Shown in pieces: positions 1 to 24,480 of a stretch of 64,000 nucleotides of DNA (the stretch's first letter is position 1; the number at the start of each line of letters is the position of its first letter). The notes below the pieces were generated by a model. It was not told the origin of the DNA, ran no database searches, and saw only the letters and a program-made list of their open reading frames with translations. Source of the DNA: Pipra filicauda (lineage: Eukaryota > Chordata > Aves > Passeriformes > Pipridae); assembly GCF_003945595.2 (NCBI RefSeq), contig NW_024104302.1, forward strand, positions 1,568,408 through 1,632,407. Reading direction: 5' to 3'. A program made the translations under genes and the position numbers.

Positions 1-446
1 CTACATAATAATACTACTCACAAGACATGGTTCCCAGGTATGGCAAAGACCACTTTGCATGATGCAAATCAAAAGTTCGCTTTAATGTTCTGAAAAATAA
101 TGTGCAAGCTACACCTTATAACAGAAAATGTCTGTCCCAGCCCTGAATAGCTTAGGACATACCCACTCTAATTCCTTTTCAGAGTGCTCTGGATCATCAC
201 AGAGTATGTTAACACTACCTTAGATTTGCTCTTTTAAGGCTGATGTGTCATACACACTTCACTAAATCCAGGGCAGCGCTCAGGGAAGTCCAGTGAGCAG
301 CTGTGCATGTTGGCATTTTGTTTCTTTCAGAGCCACCTGAACAAGGACAAGGTGGTGGCATCTCCACTGACAATTCACTGGCAGATAATCGTAGCTGTCT
401 ATAAAGAAGAAAAGTGTCAACTTGATCTTTCCTTTCCCTCCCGCAG
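1..446 (+). other. ETV4: ETV4 intron, left edge of window
   Basis: Sequence upstream of the first recognisable ETV4 exon. It ends in a pyrimidine-rich tract and the acceptor ccctcccgcag at 436-446. I looked for the preceding exon, which in the family encodes an acidic segment rich in Asp, Glu and Phe, and did not find it here, so the 5' part of the gene lies to the left. No other gene or repeat is evident. Confidence 0.7.
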
Positions 447-3400
447 TAGCTTTTCACAGTCCTCCTGCTCAGATCAAAAAGGAGCCGCAGAGCCCCTCAG
501 AAGCCCCCCTGTCCTGCAGCCACGAGCAGCCCTTCCAGCAGCACAGTGAGCAGTGCCTTTACACCAGGTAACGTGGCTTACACAGGGGAGAGGCAGGAGC
601 TGTTCTGAAACAAAGTGCTACTGCATTATCTAATAGTGGAGTGTGTGCCAACAGCCCTGCCTGTGTGCTCAGTCCAGACCAACGGGTGGGTCAGCTCAGA
701 CAGCCAGTTGCTGCTCTGGGCAGCTCAGAGCTGAGCAGGGTGGGTCTGGGCTTGCCTCTTTTTTCTCCTCCCTAGTGCTGTTCCTCGTCTGTCTTCATGC
801 TGAGCACAATCTTGACATCTACCACATGCCTCCCCCCCTTGCTTTCCAAAATCTGTCCCACACCACTGCCCATAGTGCCAAGCCCTTGCCTGAGCTCTAG
901 TGTGGCTTCTTCAGCACAGACACCTTCCCTGGTTTTCTACCTGCTGTTGTGTGTGGGGTCAACTAACAATCAGAGAGCAGGGTGTTTATGCTGGGATTTT
1001 GTCAGCCTAGGTGGCTGCACAGAGGGACAGCATGTTTGCCTTTGATATACTGTTCCCAGGTGCTGCCACAAGTCCTTCTAGGAGAGCTGTAATGCTCCAA
1101 TATCTGTCTGACTGTTGCAGTGCCTATGATCAACCCAGACGAGTCGGAATCAAGTCCCCCAGCCCAGGAATCCTGACACAGTCACCACTCCAACAGTTCC
1201 CTAGACAGGACAGGAGCTTCCCAAGCCCTGTGGGGCCACCCCACTCCACATCCAGCTGTGGATACCTCAATGAAAACGGGTGAGTTACTGCCAGGAGGAG
1301 GCAGCCACTGGCAAGAAGGATTGCCCTCCTGGGTGGTTCAGGGAGGAAGGGCTGCAGCATCCAGATGGAAGTGCTCTGTTTACAGTGAGCACAGGATCCC
1401 CTCCCATGGGATCCACTGCTGCTGCCTGGGGTTCAAAGTCCATAACCCTACCCCTGCTAGATTCTGTGAATGATGGGCTGTACAGCAGCTACCCTTGGAA
1501 ACACCCTTCACTGGGGTCCCTTCTTCCCCCAGCTGTGAGTGAGCTCCTACAGCCCTAGTGAGAGGCTGAGGAAGTTTCTGTCCCTCAACCAGCCCCCCAC
1601 CAGGGCTGAAACCAGGGGGGCCAAGAAAGCAGCCATCTCATGTCCTCTCCCTTCTTCCAGCTCTGCCTATCAGCCACCTGTGGAGATGTGCCATTCCTTC
1701 CCCTCCTCCCAAGGCGTGGCCCAGGAAGACCCCATTGCCTACCAGTGCCAGATGCCCAAGCCCTGCCTCCAGTACCCTCATCAGGGCTTCAAACAGGAGC
1801 ACCACGACCCACGATACGAGCAAGAAAGCCAGGCAGGCAGCAGCCACCAGTACCCAGCAGCTGTGGTGGTGAAGCAGGAGCAGGTGGACTACATGTACGA
1901 CTCAGGTGGGCAGAACGAGCTCTTTCTGACTGCAGAAACCAGGCATCAGTGGGAGTGAGCAACTCCTGGGTGAACATCCATCACTGGTGGTCTTTGGGCT
2001 TTGAAATAGTTCTTCAGGAGCATGTGTGGTCTGGGAAACTGGCCTGGGTAACTGGTTATGTGGTAGGAAACTTAAACAGTTCCGTCTGTTCCCTGCATCC
2101 AAGATAAAGCTGGGACATTCACCTTCCATGCATGTTCTGAGAAAGACCTTCTGGTAGATAGTTGGAAGCTTTAGTAAGACAGGAGGTAGAAGGTGATGTT
2201 AAATTCATTCAAACTAGACTAAAGTATGCTTTCTTTTTTTTCCCCAAGGGAATAAGTAGCCAGTGGGGAGACTCTCAAAATTCACGGTTATCCCACTCAC
2301 ACCATCAGTGCCATTGTACTGCTTGGTGTCCCTTGGAGTGTCAGCTTCCACCTGCTACTTCCCATAGAAACAGGGCACAGAGAACAGAGATTTCAGGGGA
2401 TCACAAGAGAAAAAAAGTTTATCATTCCAGAAATAGCTCTCTAGATACCAGGTCCACCAGGTGATCCTCTTATTTTTCCACGAGGGATAAATCTTAATTT
2501 TTCAGCAGACCTGTCTAAAGACTCGCTACCCTGAGATTGCAATAGCCTCTTCCAGAAGGAATGTTACTTCTGGTTTCCTGGTATTTTAATGGACATCTTG
2601 AATTGTTTCCTTTAGCAGAAATAAATACATAAATAAAAAGCTCCCGTGAGGGTATAAAAACCACCACTGTGGTGAGGCTGATATTACACTTTCACTGGGT
2701 AGTTCTGTGCAGGCAGGGGAAGAAAATGCAAACCCAGAAGAATGCTTTTTGTGAGAGTAGTTTATGATTGTAATAAGACCCACTCTGTCAGCTCGGAGTA
2801 CTCTTCCCTCAGCATCAGCAAAATATCTGCTGAAAGCAATGGCTGAACACAGGAGTGTGAGGGAAACATAAGATAAATCTTCCCAAAGCTCCCAGTTACA
2901 GCTTCCGTTTCAGCTGGGGACAGAAAATAGATTTGATTCAGAAAACACAAGATACAGAAGACACAAATTGCAGTGCTCAGGCAGCAATGTACACTACAGA
3001 GATCATGGAAAGACCTTCTGCTTGTTTTTAAACTCAGGCTATTTTTTTCTTTTTGTTTTCTCAATTGTTTGTGAGAATGCCCATCATGATGTGAAAAAGC
3101 CGGGGAGACTTGAGACATCTGAAATGACATTTGTGAGACACTGTCTGCAGAAACGTTCAGATGCTACTGCTCTGTTTAGATTATCACATGAATGTATGAA
3201 AAATGTAATGCCTTCTTACCTGGGAATGGATGTAGTTGTCTTAAACTAAGATGAGGGAGAGGTGTTATTCAAACTTAGCCTATTGTCCAAGATTTTGAAT
3301 GAAGAGTGGTGTCGAGGTGACAGGCTAACTATCCCAGCTACTCTGAAGGATGTTGTGTGATAGTGCCACAAAAACTTACTACTGTAATGCACGATTGGAA

Positions 3401-6289
3401 AGATGATGCAGGTGAAGTTGTAATTATCTTTCTGACACTAACCCTTTGGGAGGGCCCTAAGAGGATGTTGGTCAGAGAGCTGCACTCACCTATCCACCTC
3501 TGGAGAGCAAGATCTTTCTGCCACCTGTGTTTTTTAAACAAATGAGTTTGTTAATTGTTCTGTAGATGTTCCTGACTGTGCTTCCATGTATGTAAATGCT
3601 GAGAGTTATCCAAGCCATTCAAACACAGAAGACACATTAGGTAAGAAAAGCAGTGACTGACTTCCTTTCCCTGCATGGAATTGCCCTCTGGTGCTGTCCT
3701 GGCTGGCTGTGACTGCTGGTGTTGTTTTCTCTTTCAGGCTGCAGCTACGACAAGCAGATGAGGTCCTTTACTGATGATGTCTGCGTTGTTCCAGAAAAAT
3801 TTGAAGGTTGGAGAAAGGCTGACAGTTTGGGTGTAAGATAGGGTTGCCCAGCATCTTTGCTAGCCACTTGACCAGTGTCCACATAGTTCATTACGCTGTG
3901 TTCTTGCGGGTGTGTTAGGTGTGGTTCATATTCAGCTTTTCAGTATCCCAATTCTTGGGCTTTCTTAGCAGCCAACTTCTAGCACAAGTAGCTTAATTGT
4001 GAGGTTCATCAGAGCTGCTTTTGATTTTTGCCTGTGAATTGGCCACTCTGTTTCATGTGAACTGAAATATTCCAGGTAAACATTAAATGTGTCTCTTCTT
4101 TTTTTTTTTTTTTTTTTTTCCCCAACGGTTTTTGCACTGCTATCCTTAGAAACATCTTGTTTGTTCTCAGCAGGAGACATCAAGCAGGAAGCTGGAGGGT
4201 ACCGGGAAGGACCTCCCTACCAAAGACGGGGATCTCTCCAGCTCTGGCAATTTCTTGTGGCTCTGCTGGATGACCCGACCAATTCCCACTTCATTGCCTG
4301 GACTGGCAGAGGGATGGAGTTCAAGCTCATTGAGCCAGAAGAGGTGATACCATGGAGTTTCTCTACAGGCTGAGGGGAAGCAGCCACCGTTTCTGGGGCT
4401 GCAAATTCCCAGGTGGCTTTTCCTCTTTCCCGTGAAGCTTCTGCCTACCAGTGGTACTCTCTAGACCCTGCAGCAGGTCAAGGTTTTTAGAAGAGGTCAA
4501 AAACACCTGGGTGACAAATATCAGGTTTAGGGAAGGCTGCTTATATGTAAGTTTAGACTCTCAGCTATGCAGTGAGTCAAATTGCCCCTTGCCTTCACTT
4601 CCCTAGATACTTGAACCTCAAGCTTGCAGTGACCTGTGCTGTCTTATCTGTCTTAGCTTGACTCTGACATGAAGGTTTGGAGTTTTGAACCCTAATGATT
4701 GCAGAAGTCCTCATAAGAATCTGGAAGAAAATATGTCCTAGTCTATATCAAAATGACATTACCAAGGTGTAATTTCTAATGCTGCCATGTTCCAAAAAAC
4801 ACAGTGATGCCTGACAGTATCTAGGAGATGTGTTTATAATATCTGTTCACATCTATTTTCAACTAGAGCTGCATTTAGCACTGTTCTTGCTACATATCAA
4901 CTTCTATGGGCACTTTCAGTGCAGATGAATTGTTTGGTGGGTTGATATAGGCTTACAACGGATTTCTGAGTCTCACAGACAGCTGAAAATCATGTAGGAA
5001 TAGGAAGGCACGTGGCTCTTCCATTGTGTTCCTTCACACTTCAGCTCCTGACAAACATGGGACCCTTGAAGAGTAAGTGTAGCATGGGATGAAGCAGCTC
5101 TTTAGCACCCTCAGGCTTTCAGAGTATTGGAGAGTGAGGAGAAGTGATGACAACAAACAAGCCCTGTAGGGTCAAGGAGAATCTCTCTTGAATTCTACTC
5201 TTCTTGTTGTAAAGCTGCCAAATTATTGATGAGTCTATTATTTAAATGTTTGTACGTGTTGTGGTGTCACTCCTCAAAAGAGAACCAGCTAGATAATGTT
5301 CTTTTGCCCTTGGGCTGGGTTCACAGACATTTCCACACTTTATCCTGCTTTATTCTGCAGGTGGCCAGGCTGTGGGGGATCCAAAAGAACCGTCCAGCCA
5401 TGAACTATGACAAGCTGAGCCGATCCCTTCGCTACTATTATGAAAAAGGCATCATGCAGAAGGTCAGTTTGCAAAGCAGGAGGAGACTATGACTTTTAAG
5501 TGATGCTTCTCTTGTTTGAGACAGGTACAGAATGTCCTTTTGAGCTAGCCAGGCATCCCAAGCTTTCTCTCCCCACAATCTCTCTTTGCAGCTGTTAAAC
5601 AGCGAAGCTGGGAAGGAGCCGAATGTAGGCAATGTATGAGAAATAAAACAAAGGGGAATCATGATTTCTTTTTCTGTGTATGTCTGCAGCCAGGAAAGTT
5701 GGAAATTATGCAGCTGAAAGGAGATACAAACAGTCTAAACTTGCTTTTGTGAGAGAAAGGCTGCCCGAGGCTTTGTCCTGTGTAGTAGGGATGGTCTGTG
5801 ACAGATCCAGGGCACCAAAGAGATAAGTGGGAGTACAACTATCACAGTACAGACTGCTCAGGGACTGCTGATGCTGTTGTTACCTGGACAAAGAGTCCGC
5901 TGGCAGCATCCCATTTCCCAGGAGCTGTTCCAGGGGAGATCAGAGCAGCAGGAAGGCAGCACAAGGAGACGTTTACAGCTCTGACGCGATTCCCATATTT
6001 TTGCAAGCCTTGCCCAGTGCTGCCTGTGGGCCTGCAGCATTCACCTCACCTCATCTCTTCCCTGCAGGTGGCTGGGGAGCGCTACGTGTACAAGTTTGTG
6101 TGTGAGCCTGAGGCCTTGTTCTCGCTGGCCTTCCCCGACAACCAGCGGCCAACGCTGAAGGCAGAGTTCGAGCGGCAGATCAGCGAGGAGGACACGGTGC
6201 CTCTTTCCCACCTGGATGAAAATGCCACTTACCTGCCAGACTTTGGGAGCTTCCCTCCACAGCTCTACAGCAAAGGCTACACATACTAG
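447..6289 (+). CDS. ETV4: ETS translocation variant 4 (PEA3-family ETS transcription factor), 3' eight coding exons
   Basis: Sequence-specific nuclear activator of the PEA3 group (ETV1/4/5), acting downstream of FGF/RAS-MAPK signalling. Coding exons: 447-567, 1121-1279, 1661-1905, 3566-3640, 3738-3806, 4174-4343, 5361-5462 and 6068-6289. All junctions have GT-AG sites and phases join without a stop, giving about 387 residues; the N-terminal part, including the usual acidic activation domain, is outside the window. The first exon needs one base from the missing upstream exon and reads [16 protein letters not shown], matching the human protein closely. The ETS DNA-binding domain is in the last three exons: [14 protein letters not shown] starts it, then [20 protein letters not shown] (recognition helix with the two DNA-contacting Arg) and [13 protein letters not shown]. 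It ends SKGYTY and TAG at 6287. Four psi-K-x-E motifs (IKKE, FKQE, VKQE, IKQE) fit the family's known sumoylation. ETV1 and ETV5 are alternatives, but the internal sequence and the DHX8 neighbour favour ETV4. Confidence 0.95.
4174..6215 (+). other. ETV4: ETS domain-encoding exons of ETV4
   Basis: Exons 4174-4343, 5361-5462 and the first half of 6068-6289 encode the winged helix-turn-helix ETS domain. Tryptophans in LQLWQF, FIAWTG and ARLWGI give the spaced three-Trp pattern of the family. The exon at 4174 is preceded by ctcagcag, so either of two tandem acceptors could be used; only the second reproduces the known EGDIKQE junction exactly. Confidence 0.9.
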
Positions 6290-7915
6290 CACTGGTGACA
6301 GCACAGTGCTGTGTATATACGTTCTATACATGGTTGTGTATAGGAGATAGCTGGTTAGTATTCGATTGGTATCAGCATTTCTTCAGGCCAGCACTAAGCT
6401 ACGAACACCTGCGTTGGTCAGGACAAGTGTTCAGGTACACATGTGGATAAACCACCTCTCGGCAGACAGGGCTCTTGTGTGCTTGTGATAAGACCCCTCC
6501 TGTGTGTCAGGACAGCACATGTTCTTAGCCATGCAGACATCTTCCAAGCAGTGGAGCTACAGCTTCAGCAGCACGTCGGGTAACTGGTGCCTCCAGCCGG
6601 ATCAAACACGCCTGGTGCAGTCCCTCTCGTTGGGGAGGGAGGGGATGCTGTCCCACTGGGCTTTTTTTCACATATGAGAATGCTACAAGGCTGCTGCTGA
6701 CTCTATTCCTCCAGTACATGTACTGAACCTCTGTGTAACCTGCCCTCAGCTCTGACCACAGGGACTCACCTCTGAAAGGCCAGTCTTGCCTTCTCAGGAT
6801 GGCTGCAGGATAGTGGTCACAGATCTTATGCCTCCCTGGGGGAATACTTGTTTTGAATGTGCATGCTCCTGCCTGATCACCTCCTTGCTCAGGCACTTTC
6901 AGGCACCCTGAGCAGGGTAGCTGGAAGCACTGGCCAGGATTAGAGCAGTCCTGTAGATGACACACCACCATTTAGGGGAACTAGAGAGGTGCCTGATTGC
7001 ATTGGTCTGGGACACAGGTCAAAGCCAATGCCATGTTCAGTTAGAGGGACTGGGGGAAGCAGCAAGGCCTGAGACACCAGCTCAGCACAGAGTTATGGCT
7101 TTTCCAAACTGAACAACTTTTTCAACAAACATCCTCAGGATCTTTCAAGACCTGCCAGGCTCTTGAGTGTGCCCATCCTGGGCTTGGCTAGAAAAATCAT
7201 CTAAGGCAAGAAAAGAACCTGGTGGAGGTGTGATAAAAACGCTGTACAAAGTAACCTAAACCATACATAGATCTTAATACTGGAATTCAGTCTTAAACTC
7301 CACAAACCTTTGCATGTTTGAGGGAAATCCTGATATGTTGAAAAGGCAGCTCCCTCTGCAGCCCCATGGAGGGACTGACAGGTTTTCCACAATAGTGAAC
7401 ATTTATAATGAGTACCACATCCTTATTAAGAGACGTCTTTAATTAGCAGCTCCAACCACATTCCCAGTTAGACAAGGAGCAGTACAGTGCACCTATACAG
7501 AAAAAGCCTGTTTCCTACTGCTTCATGATTTTTCAGCTGCTGAATACACAGCATTGCCAATCCCGCCAGCATGGTAGCCTGTAGAGAAAATTCTGCATAT
7601 TGACTGAAAGCCTGATTTCTCCCAATGACCTTCCCCTGCATGGCTAATGCCAACCCTCCCAGCCTTGTCCCCGAGCAAGAGAGCCATGAAAGGCAGCATT
7701 CCCTGCCTGAGGAGAGGCCAGATGCTCAGAGCAGCCTGTTCTGTGTTCTGTGCACTCCAGAGACTTGGTGTTCTGGCAGCTCCTGGCCCTCCTGCCGTGC
7801 CCTGTGCCCACCCAGCATCCCAGAAGTGAGGGTGAAGAGGAACCCTTGGATATAAAGCTGCCTTTACTATTTATGAGTGTAAAAATACTATAATTAATAA
7901 ATTGGTCTACATCTT
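6290..7915 (+). other. ETV4: probable ETV4 3'UTR with poly(A) signal
   Basis: After the ETV4 stop codon there is about 1.6 kb with no coding signal that I can support. The first canonical AATAAA in a suitable context is at 7896-7901, followed by a T/G-containing stretch. I infer that this is the main polyadenylation site; transcript data would be needed to fix the end. Confidence 0.55.
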
Positions 7916-9044
7916 TGGCCAGTGCAACTTCATTGAGCCCCTGACTGGTCCTCCCTTACCTCCTGAGCTTGCTTTGCACAGCTCCTTGGCACCAGCTTGC
8001 CTTTAGGTAGCTGATCCAGAGGGCTCAGGGATGCATGTTTACTTCTGAATCTTGATGGAGTTGAAGAAATGAACACTTTGCTCCCTTGACATGCTCACAA
8101 CCAGGCCTGAAAGATCACGGTGAAATATGTAACCTCCAGCTGCACCTGGTGTCAGGGGAACAGTTCTCTGCAGCTGCAGAGAACACCACCCACGCTCCAC
8201 ACTGACAGCACACTGGCCCCTGAGCCAAGCTCCACAGTTTTAATTAGCTTTTCCCTGAACTTCAGCTCTGTCTCATGCAGCAGCACTTCCCAGGGAAGAG
8301 AGCATGTGCTACATGCAGAGCTGGGAGCAGGACTAGGGAAGTGCAGGGCACACAGCGAGGAGTGTGGCACCCTGTCCCTGCTGCAGAGCCAACCACCCTG
8401 CCAGGGCACAGCCACTGATGTGGGCCTCTCCCTACAGGGAGAAGCACTTTCACACCAAGAGAGTGAGGTCCCTTCAAGGGAAGTATTTGTGCCTTCTGGA
8501 GGCTGCACCCTGCAGCAGCACTGTTTCTAACAAAGGAGACTGGCAGCTTGCTTTTCTTTGCTATCTCCATCTGCAGGATTCCCATGGATTTTACATTTAT
8601 CCAGTATTCTTGGGGCTACCCTCTGCCCAACACATCTTCTGGAACGGGAATTCAGGGAGCTGGTTCACATTTGGATGAAATTTTAGCTCCGCGTTTCACT
8701 CGGGTTTGTACTGTCAGGGCAACAGATCAATTGCTGCAGAGCAGTTCTGGGAATCAGCAAGATCAGGTTCTCAGCATTGAGGGGCAGTGACCTCCAAAGG
8801 GCAGAGATTTATAATAACCAGACCAGAGAGCTGGGAGCCAATAAATACACTCTGCATTTCCAGTTTAGCTAGACTGAGAGGCAGCTGATATGGGAAAGAT
8901 GGTGGAGGTAAGAGAGAAGTCATAATTTTCTCCTGATGGTCCTGAAAATGACCAGGAGCTTCCAGAAGGAAGATAAGCAGCTCCCACACAACCCTATAAA
9001 ATACTCCCATGGAGGTTTCCATAAGCCAGAGACCGAGGAAGAAC
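7916..9044. other. intergenic sequence, no gene recognised
   Basis: Gap between the probable ETV4 poly(A) site and the CR1 copy. ORFs here are short, overlapping on both strands, and resemble no family I know. Nothing else is supported. Confidence 0.5.
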
Positions 9045-9445
9045 TTGTGCTTATTCCTAAGCACCACACCTACATGTCTTTTAAATCCCTCCAGGGACAG
9101 TGACTTCACCACTGCCCTGGGCAGCCTGTACCAATTCCTCACAACCCTTCCCGTGAAGAATTTTTTCCTAATATCCAGCCAAAACCTCCTCTGGCACAAC
9201 TTGAGGCCATTTCCTTCCTCTTGTGCTATCACTGGGTGTCTGAGAGAAGAGGTCAACCCCCATCTGGCTCCTGTCAGGGAGTTGTGGAGAGTGAGAAGGT
9301 CCCCCCTGAGCCTCCTTTTCTCCAGGTTGAGCCCCTCACACCTGCCTCTCTCATCAGACTTGTGCTCCAGACCATTCCCCAGCTCCATTGCCCCTCTCTG
9401 GACACATTCCAGCACCTCAACATCCTTCTTTATGAAGATGTATTA
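9045..9445 (-). mobile_element. CR1 LINE fragment, minus orientation
   Basis: Non-LTR retrotransposon remnant. Read on the minus strand it gives the characteristic CR1 tail: LEKRRLRGDL, then GNGLKLCQRRFWLDIRKKFF, then a W-RLP motif and SLEGFKRHV, which is the C-terminal reading of CR1 ORF2. On the plus strand the diagnostic gccctgggcagcctg is at about 9113-9127. The copy is 5'-truncated near 9445, as is typical, and also lacks the terminal 8-bp repeats expected on its left side, so the 3' end is lost or diverged. Boundaries are approximate. Confidence 0.85.
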
Positions 9446-10285
9446 TCAGAGGAAAGCTCAGGACATTTAACAACATCCCTGCCCACCTTTGCACAGATAG
9501 AGATTTCCAACATAGGTACTTTTCAATGTGAAACATTCTTCAAATTTACTTTGTAAAAACAACCAGCCAACCTCATTCTCCTCGATTCAGCAGTAATTTT
9601 AGCAAATGTTCTAGCTTTGGAAAAAAAATAAATTAGAGTTTCTGGAGCTATGGAGTCAAATATGTTTCATTTGTTAGCAAAAAAAAAATAATTTACAGGT
9701 AGCTTTGGCATGACATAGCACACACTGGGCAGTCAACTTCTTTTTAAACAAGAAACTTATGCTCCTTTTACAGGCATTTTATCTGTAAGAGCACATTCTA
9801 TTAAAAAAACCAACAGTTGTGATGTCAACGTTCTAAGTGAAAATAAAACACCAGACACACTGTATAGGAAGTCTAAACATCTGTAACCACTTCTCAGACA
9901 GAGCCATGCTGCAGAGGCAATGTGCTAATTACTCCCTGACACACCAGCCTTCAGCACCCAGGAGATGGGGATGAAGGATAAGACTTGCAACCTGACCTGT
10001 GCCATTGTCCAAATATAACTGACATTCTAGCTGGGTTTCTAGAGGTTTTTTGTGCCTTATCCCAAAGCCACAGATCCTAAGTATCTCACCACTGATAGCC
10101 TGGTTAAGAGACAAATAGTTACAGTGAACAGAAAAAATGCATAAAATAGGAAAAATGGAAAACAAGTAGCTCCCAAAAAGCAGCCACTGTCCAAGAGCGT
10201 AAGTGGAAATAAATCCTTTTTAGCAGAGTAAAGAAACAAACTATTCCAGCCTCTGTGTGTCTGGTGACTCAGAAAACAGGTTGGT
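9446..10285. other. intergenic sequence between CR1 copy and DHX8 3' end
   Basis: A/T-rich, with short A runs near 9620-9690. No ORF, RNA gene or repeat that I can identify. Confidence 0.5.
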
Positions 10286-10589
10286 GAACAGCCAGTTTTT
10301 AATCACCATCTTTTTGTTGTTGTTCAGCTGAGCGCCCAGACTTCCAAGTCTCAGGGTTTGTCTGTTAAGTGGCGAATGACCAACCAAGTGCTCCAAGACC
10401 CACTTCTGAGAGGCCTGCAACGTCCTGTGGAGCTGCAGCACATCTGTGCCCCAGCTGGGGGGGCTCATTACCTGTTCATAGCACAGGTGAGCTTCACAGG
10501 AATGTCTTGTCCTCCAGGACACTGGCAACGACGAAAAAGTCACAGTCCCACAAAGGTAAAAGCAGCAGGAGTCTGGCAGGGAGCTGAGC
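10286..10589 (-). other. DHX8: probable DHX8 3'UTR
   Basis: Downstream of the DHX8 stop codon on the minus strand. A variant signal ATTAAA is present on the minus strand at 10298-10303 (plus-strand tttaat), about 290 bases past the stop. It is the nearest plausible signal; a longer 3'UTR is possible. Confidence 0.4.
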
Positions 10590-23902
<13,313 letters not shown>

Positions 23903-24480
23903 AGCGCCCCGCCCAGCCCGGCCCGGCCGCTTCCGGGGCGCGGCGGAAGCGGCGTCGTGACGTAACGTGACGTACCGGGGGCGGAGCCGGCGGGGCGGAG
24001 ACACGGCCGGGACATGGCGGCGGGACCTGCCCGGCCCCGGCGGGACATCCCGCACGGGCACGGGAGGGATTTGCTGGGCAGGAGGGCTTAACGGACTGCC
24101 AGCCCGGCCGAAGCAGCGGGGCTGGGGCGCGGTCGCGTCAAGGCTTTTTCCTTAACGCAGCCGGAAAGGTGCTTTCCCTCCCTCCCCCCCCCCCAGCGAA
24201 CGGTGAGCTTGAAGGGACCTCGATTGTTGTTTGGGAGCCACGTGTGGGGCCAGAGCAGGACAGCGGTGGGAGCTCCCCCCGGGGCCGTTACCCTATGAGA
24301 AGTCTCAGCGCGGGCCCGGCTCCTGCCCCCGGTTGCCCCTCGGGCTCCCCCCGAGCCGAACCAACCCCGCGGTGGCCCAGGGCATGTGCTCTCGGCAGGG
24401 AGAGCAGGCGGAGGACCCCCACCCCAGCCCCCCAGTCACGGCCACCCGTGAAGTGCTCGCCCGAAATAAGATGCAGAGGC
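23903..24480 (-). promoter_or_regulatory. DHX8: DHX8 CpG-rich promoter region
   Basis: GC- and CpG-rich sequence directly upstream of the DHX8 start codon. It carries a perfect inverted repeat of ETS-like sites (CCGCTTCCG at 23927-23935, CGGAAGCGG at 23944-23952) and two CRE-like TGACGTA motifs at 23958-23964 and 23968-23974, spaced ten bases apart. A run of 11 C lies at 24184-24194. No TATA box is evident, fitting a housekeeping CpG-island promoter. The transcription start is inferred to lie close to the start codon. Confidence 0.7.

Noticed and set aside
8771..9415. A 214-codon minus-strand ORF
   Set aside because: Its N-terminal part is the usual CR1 ORF2-tail reading (LEKRRLRGDL, LDIRKKFF), so it is retrotransposon remnant plus flank, not a host gene.
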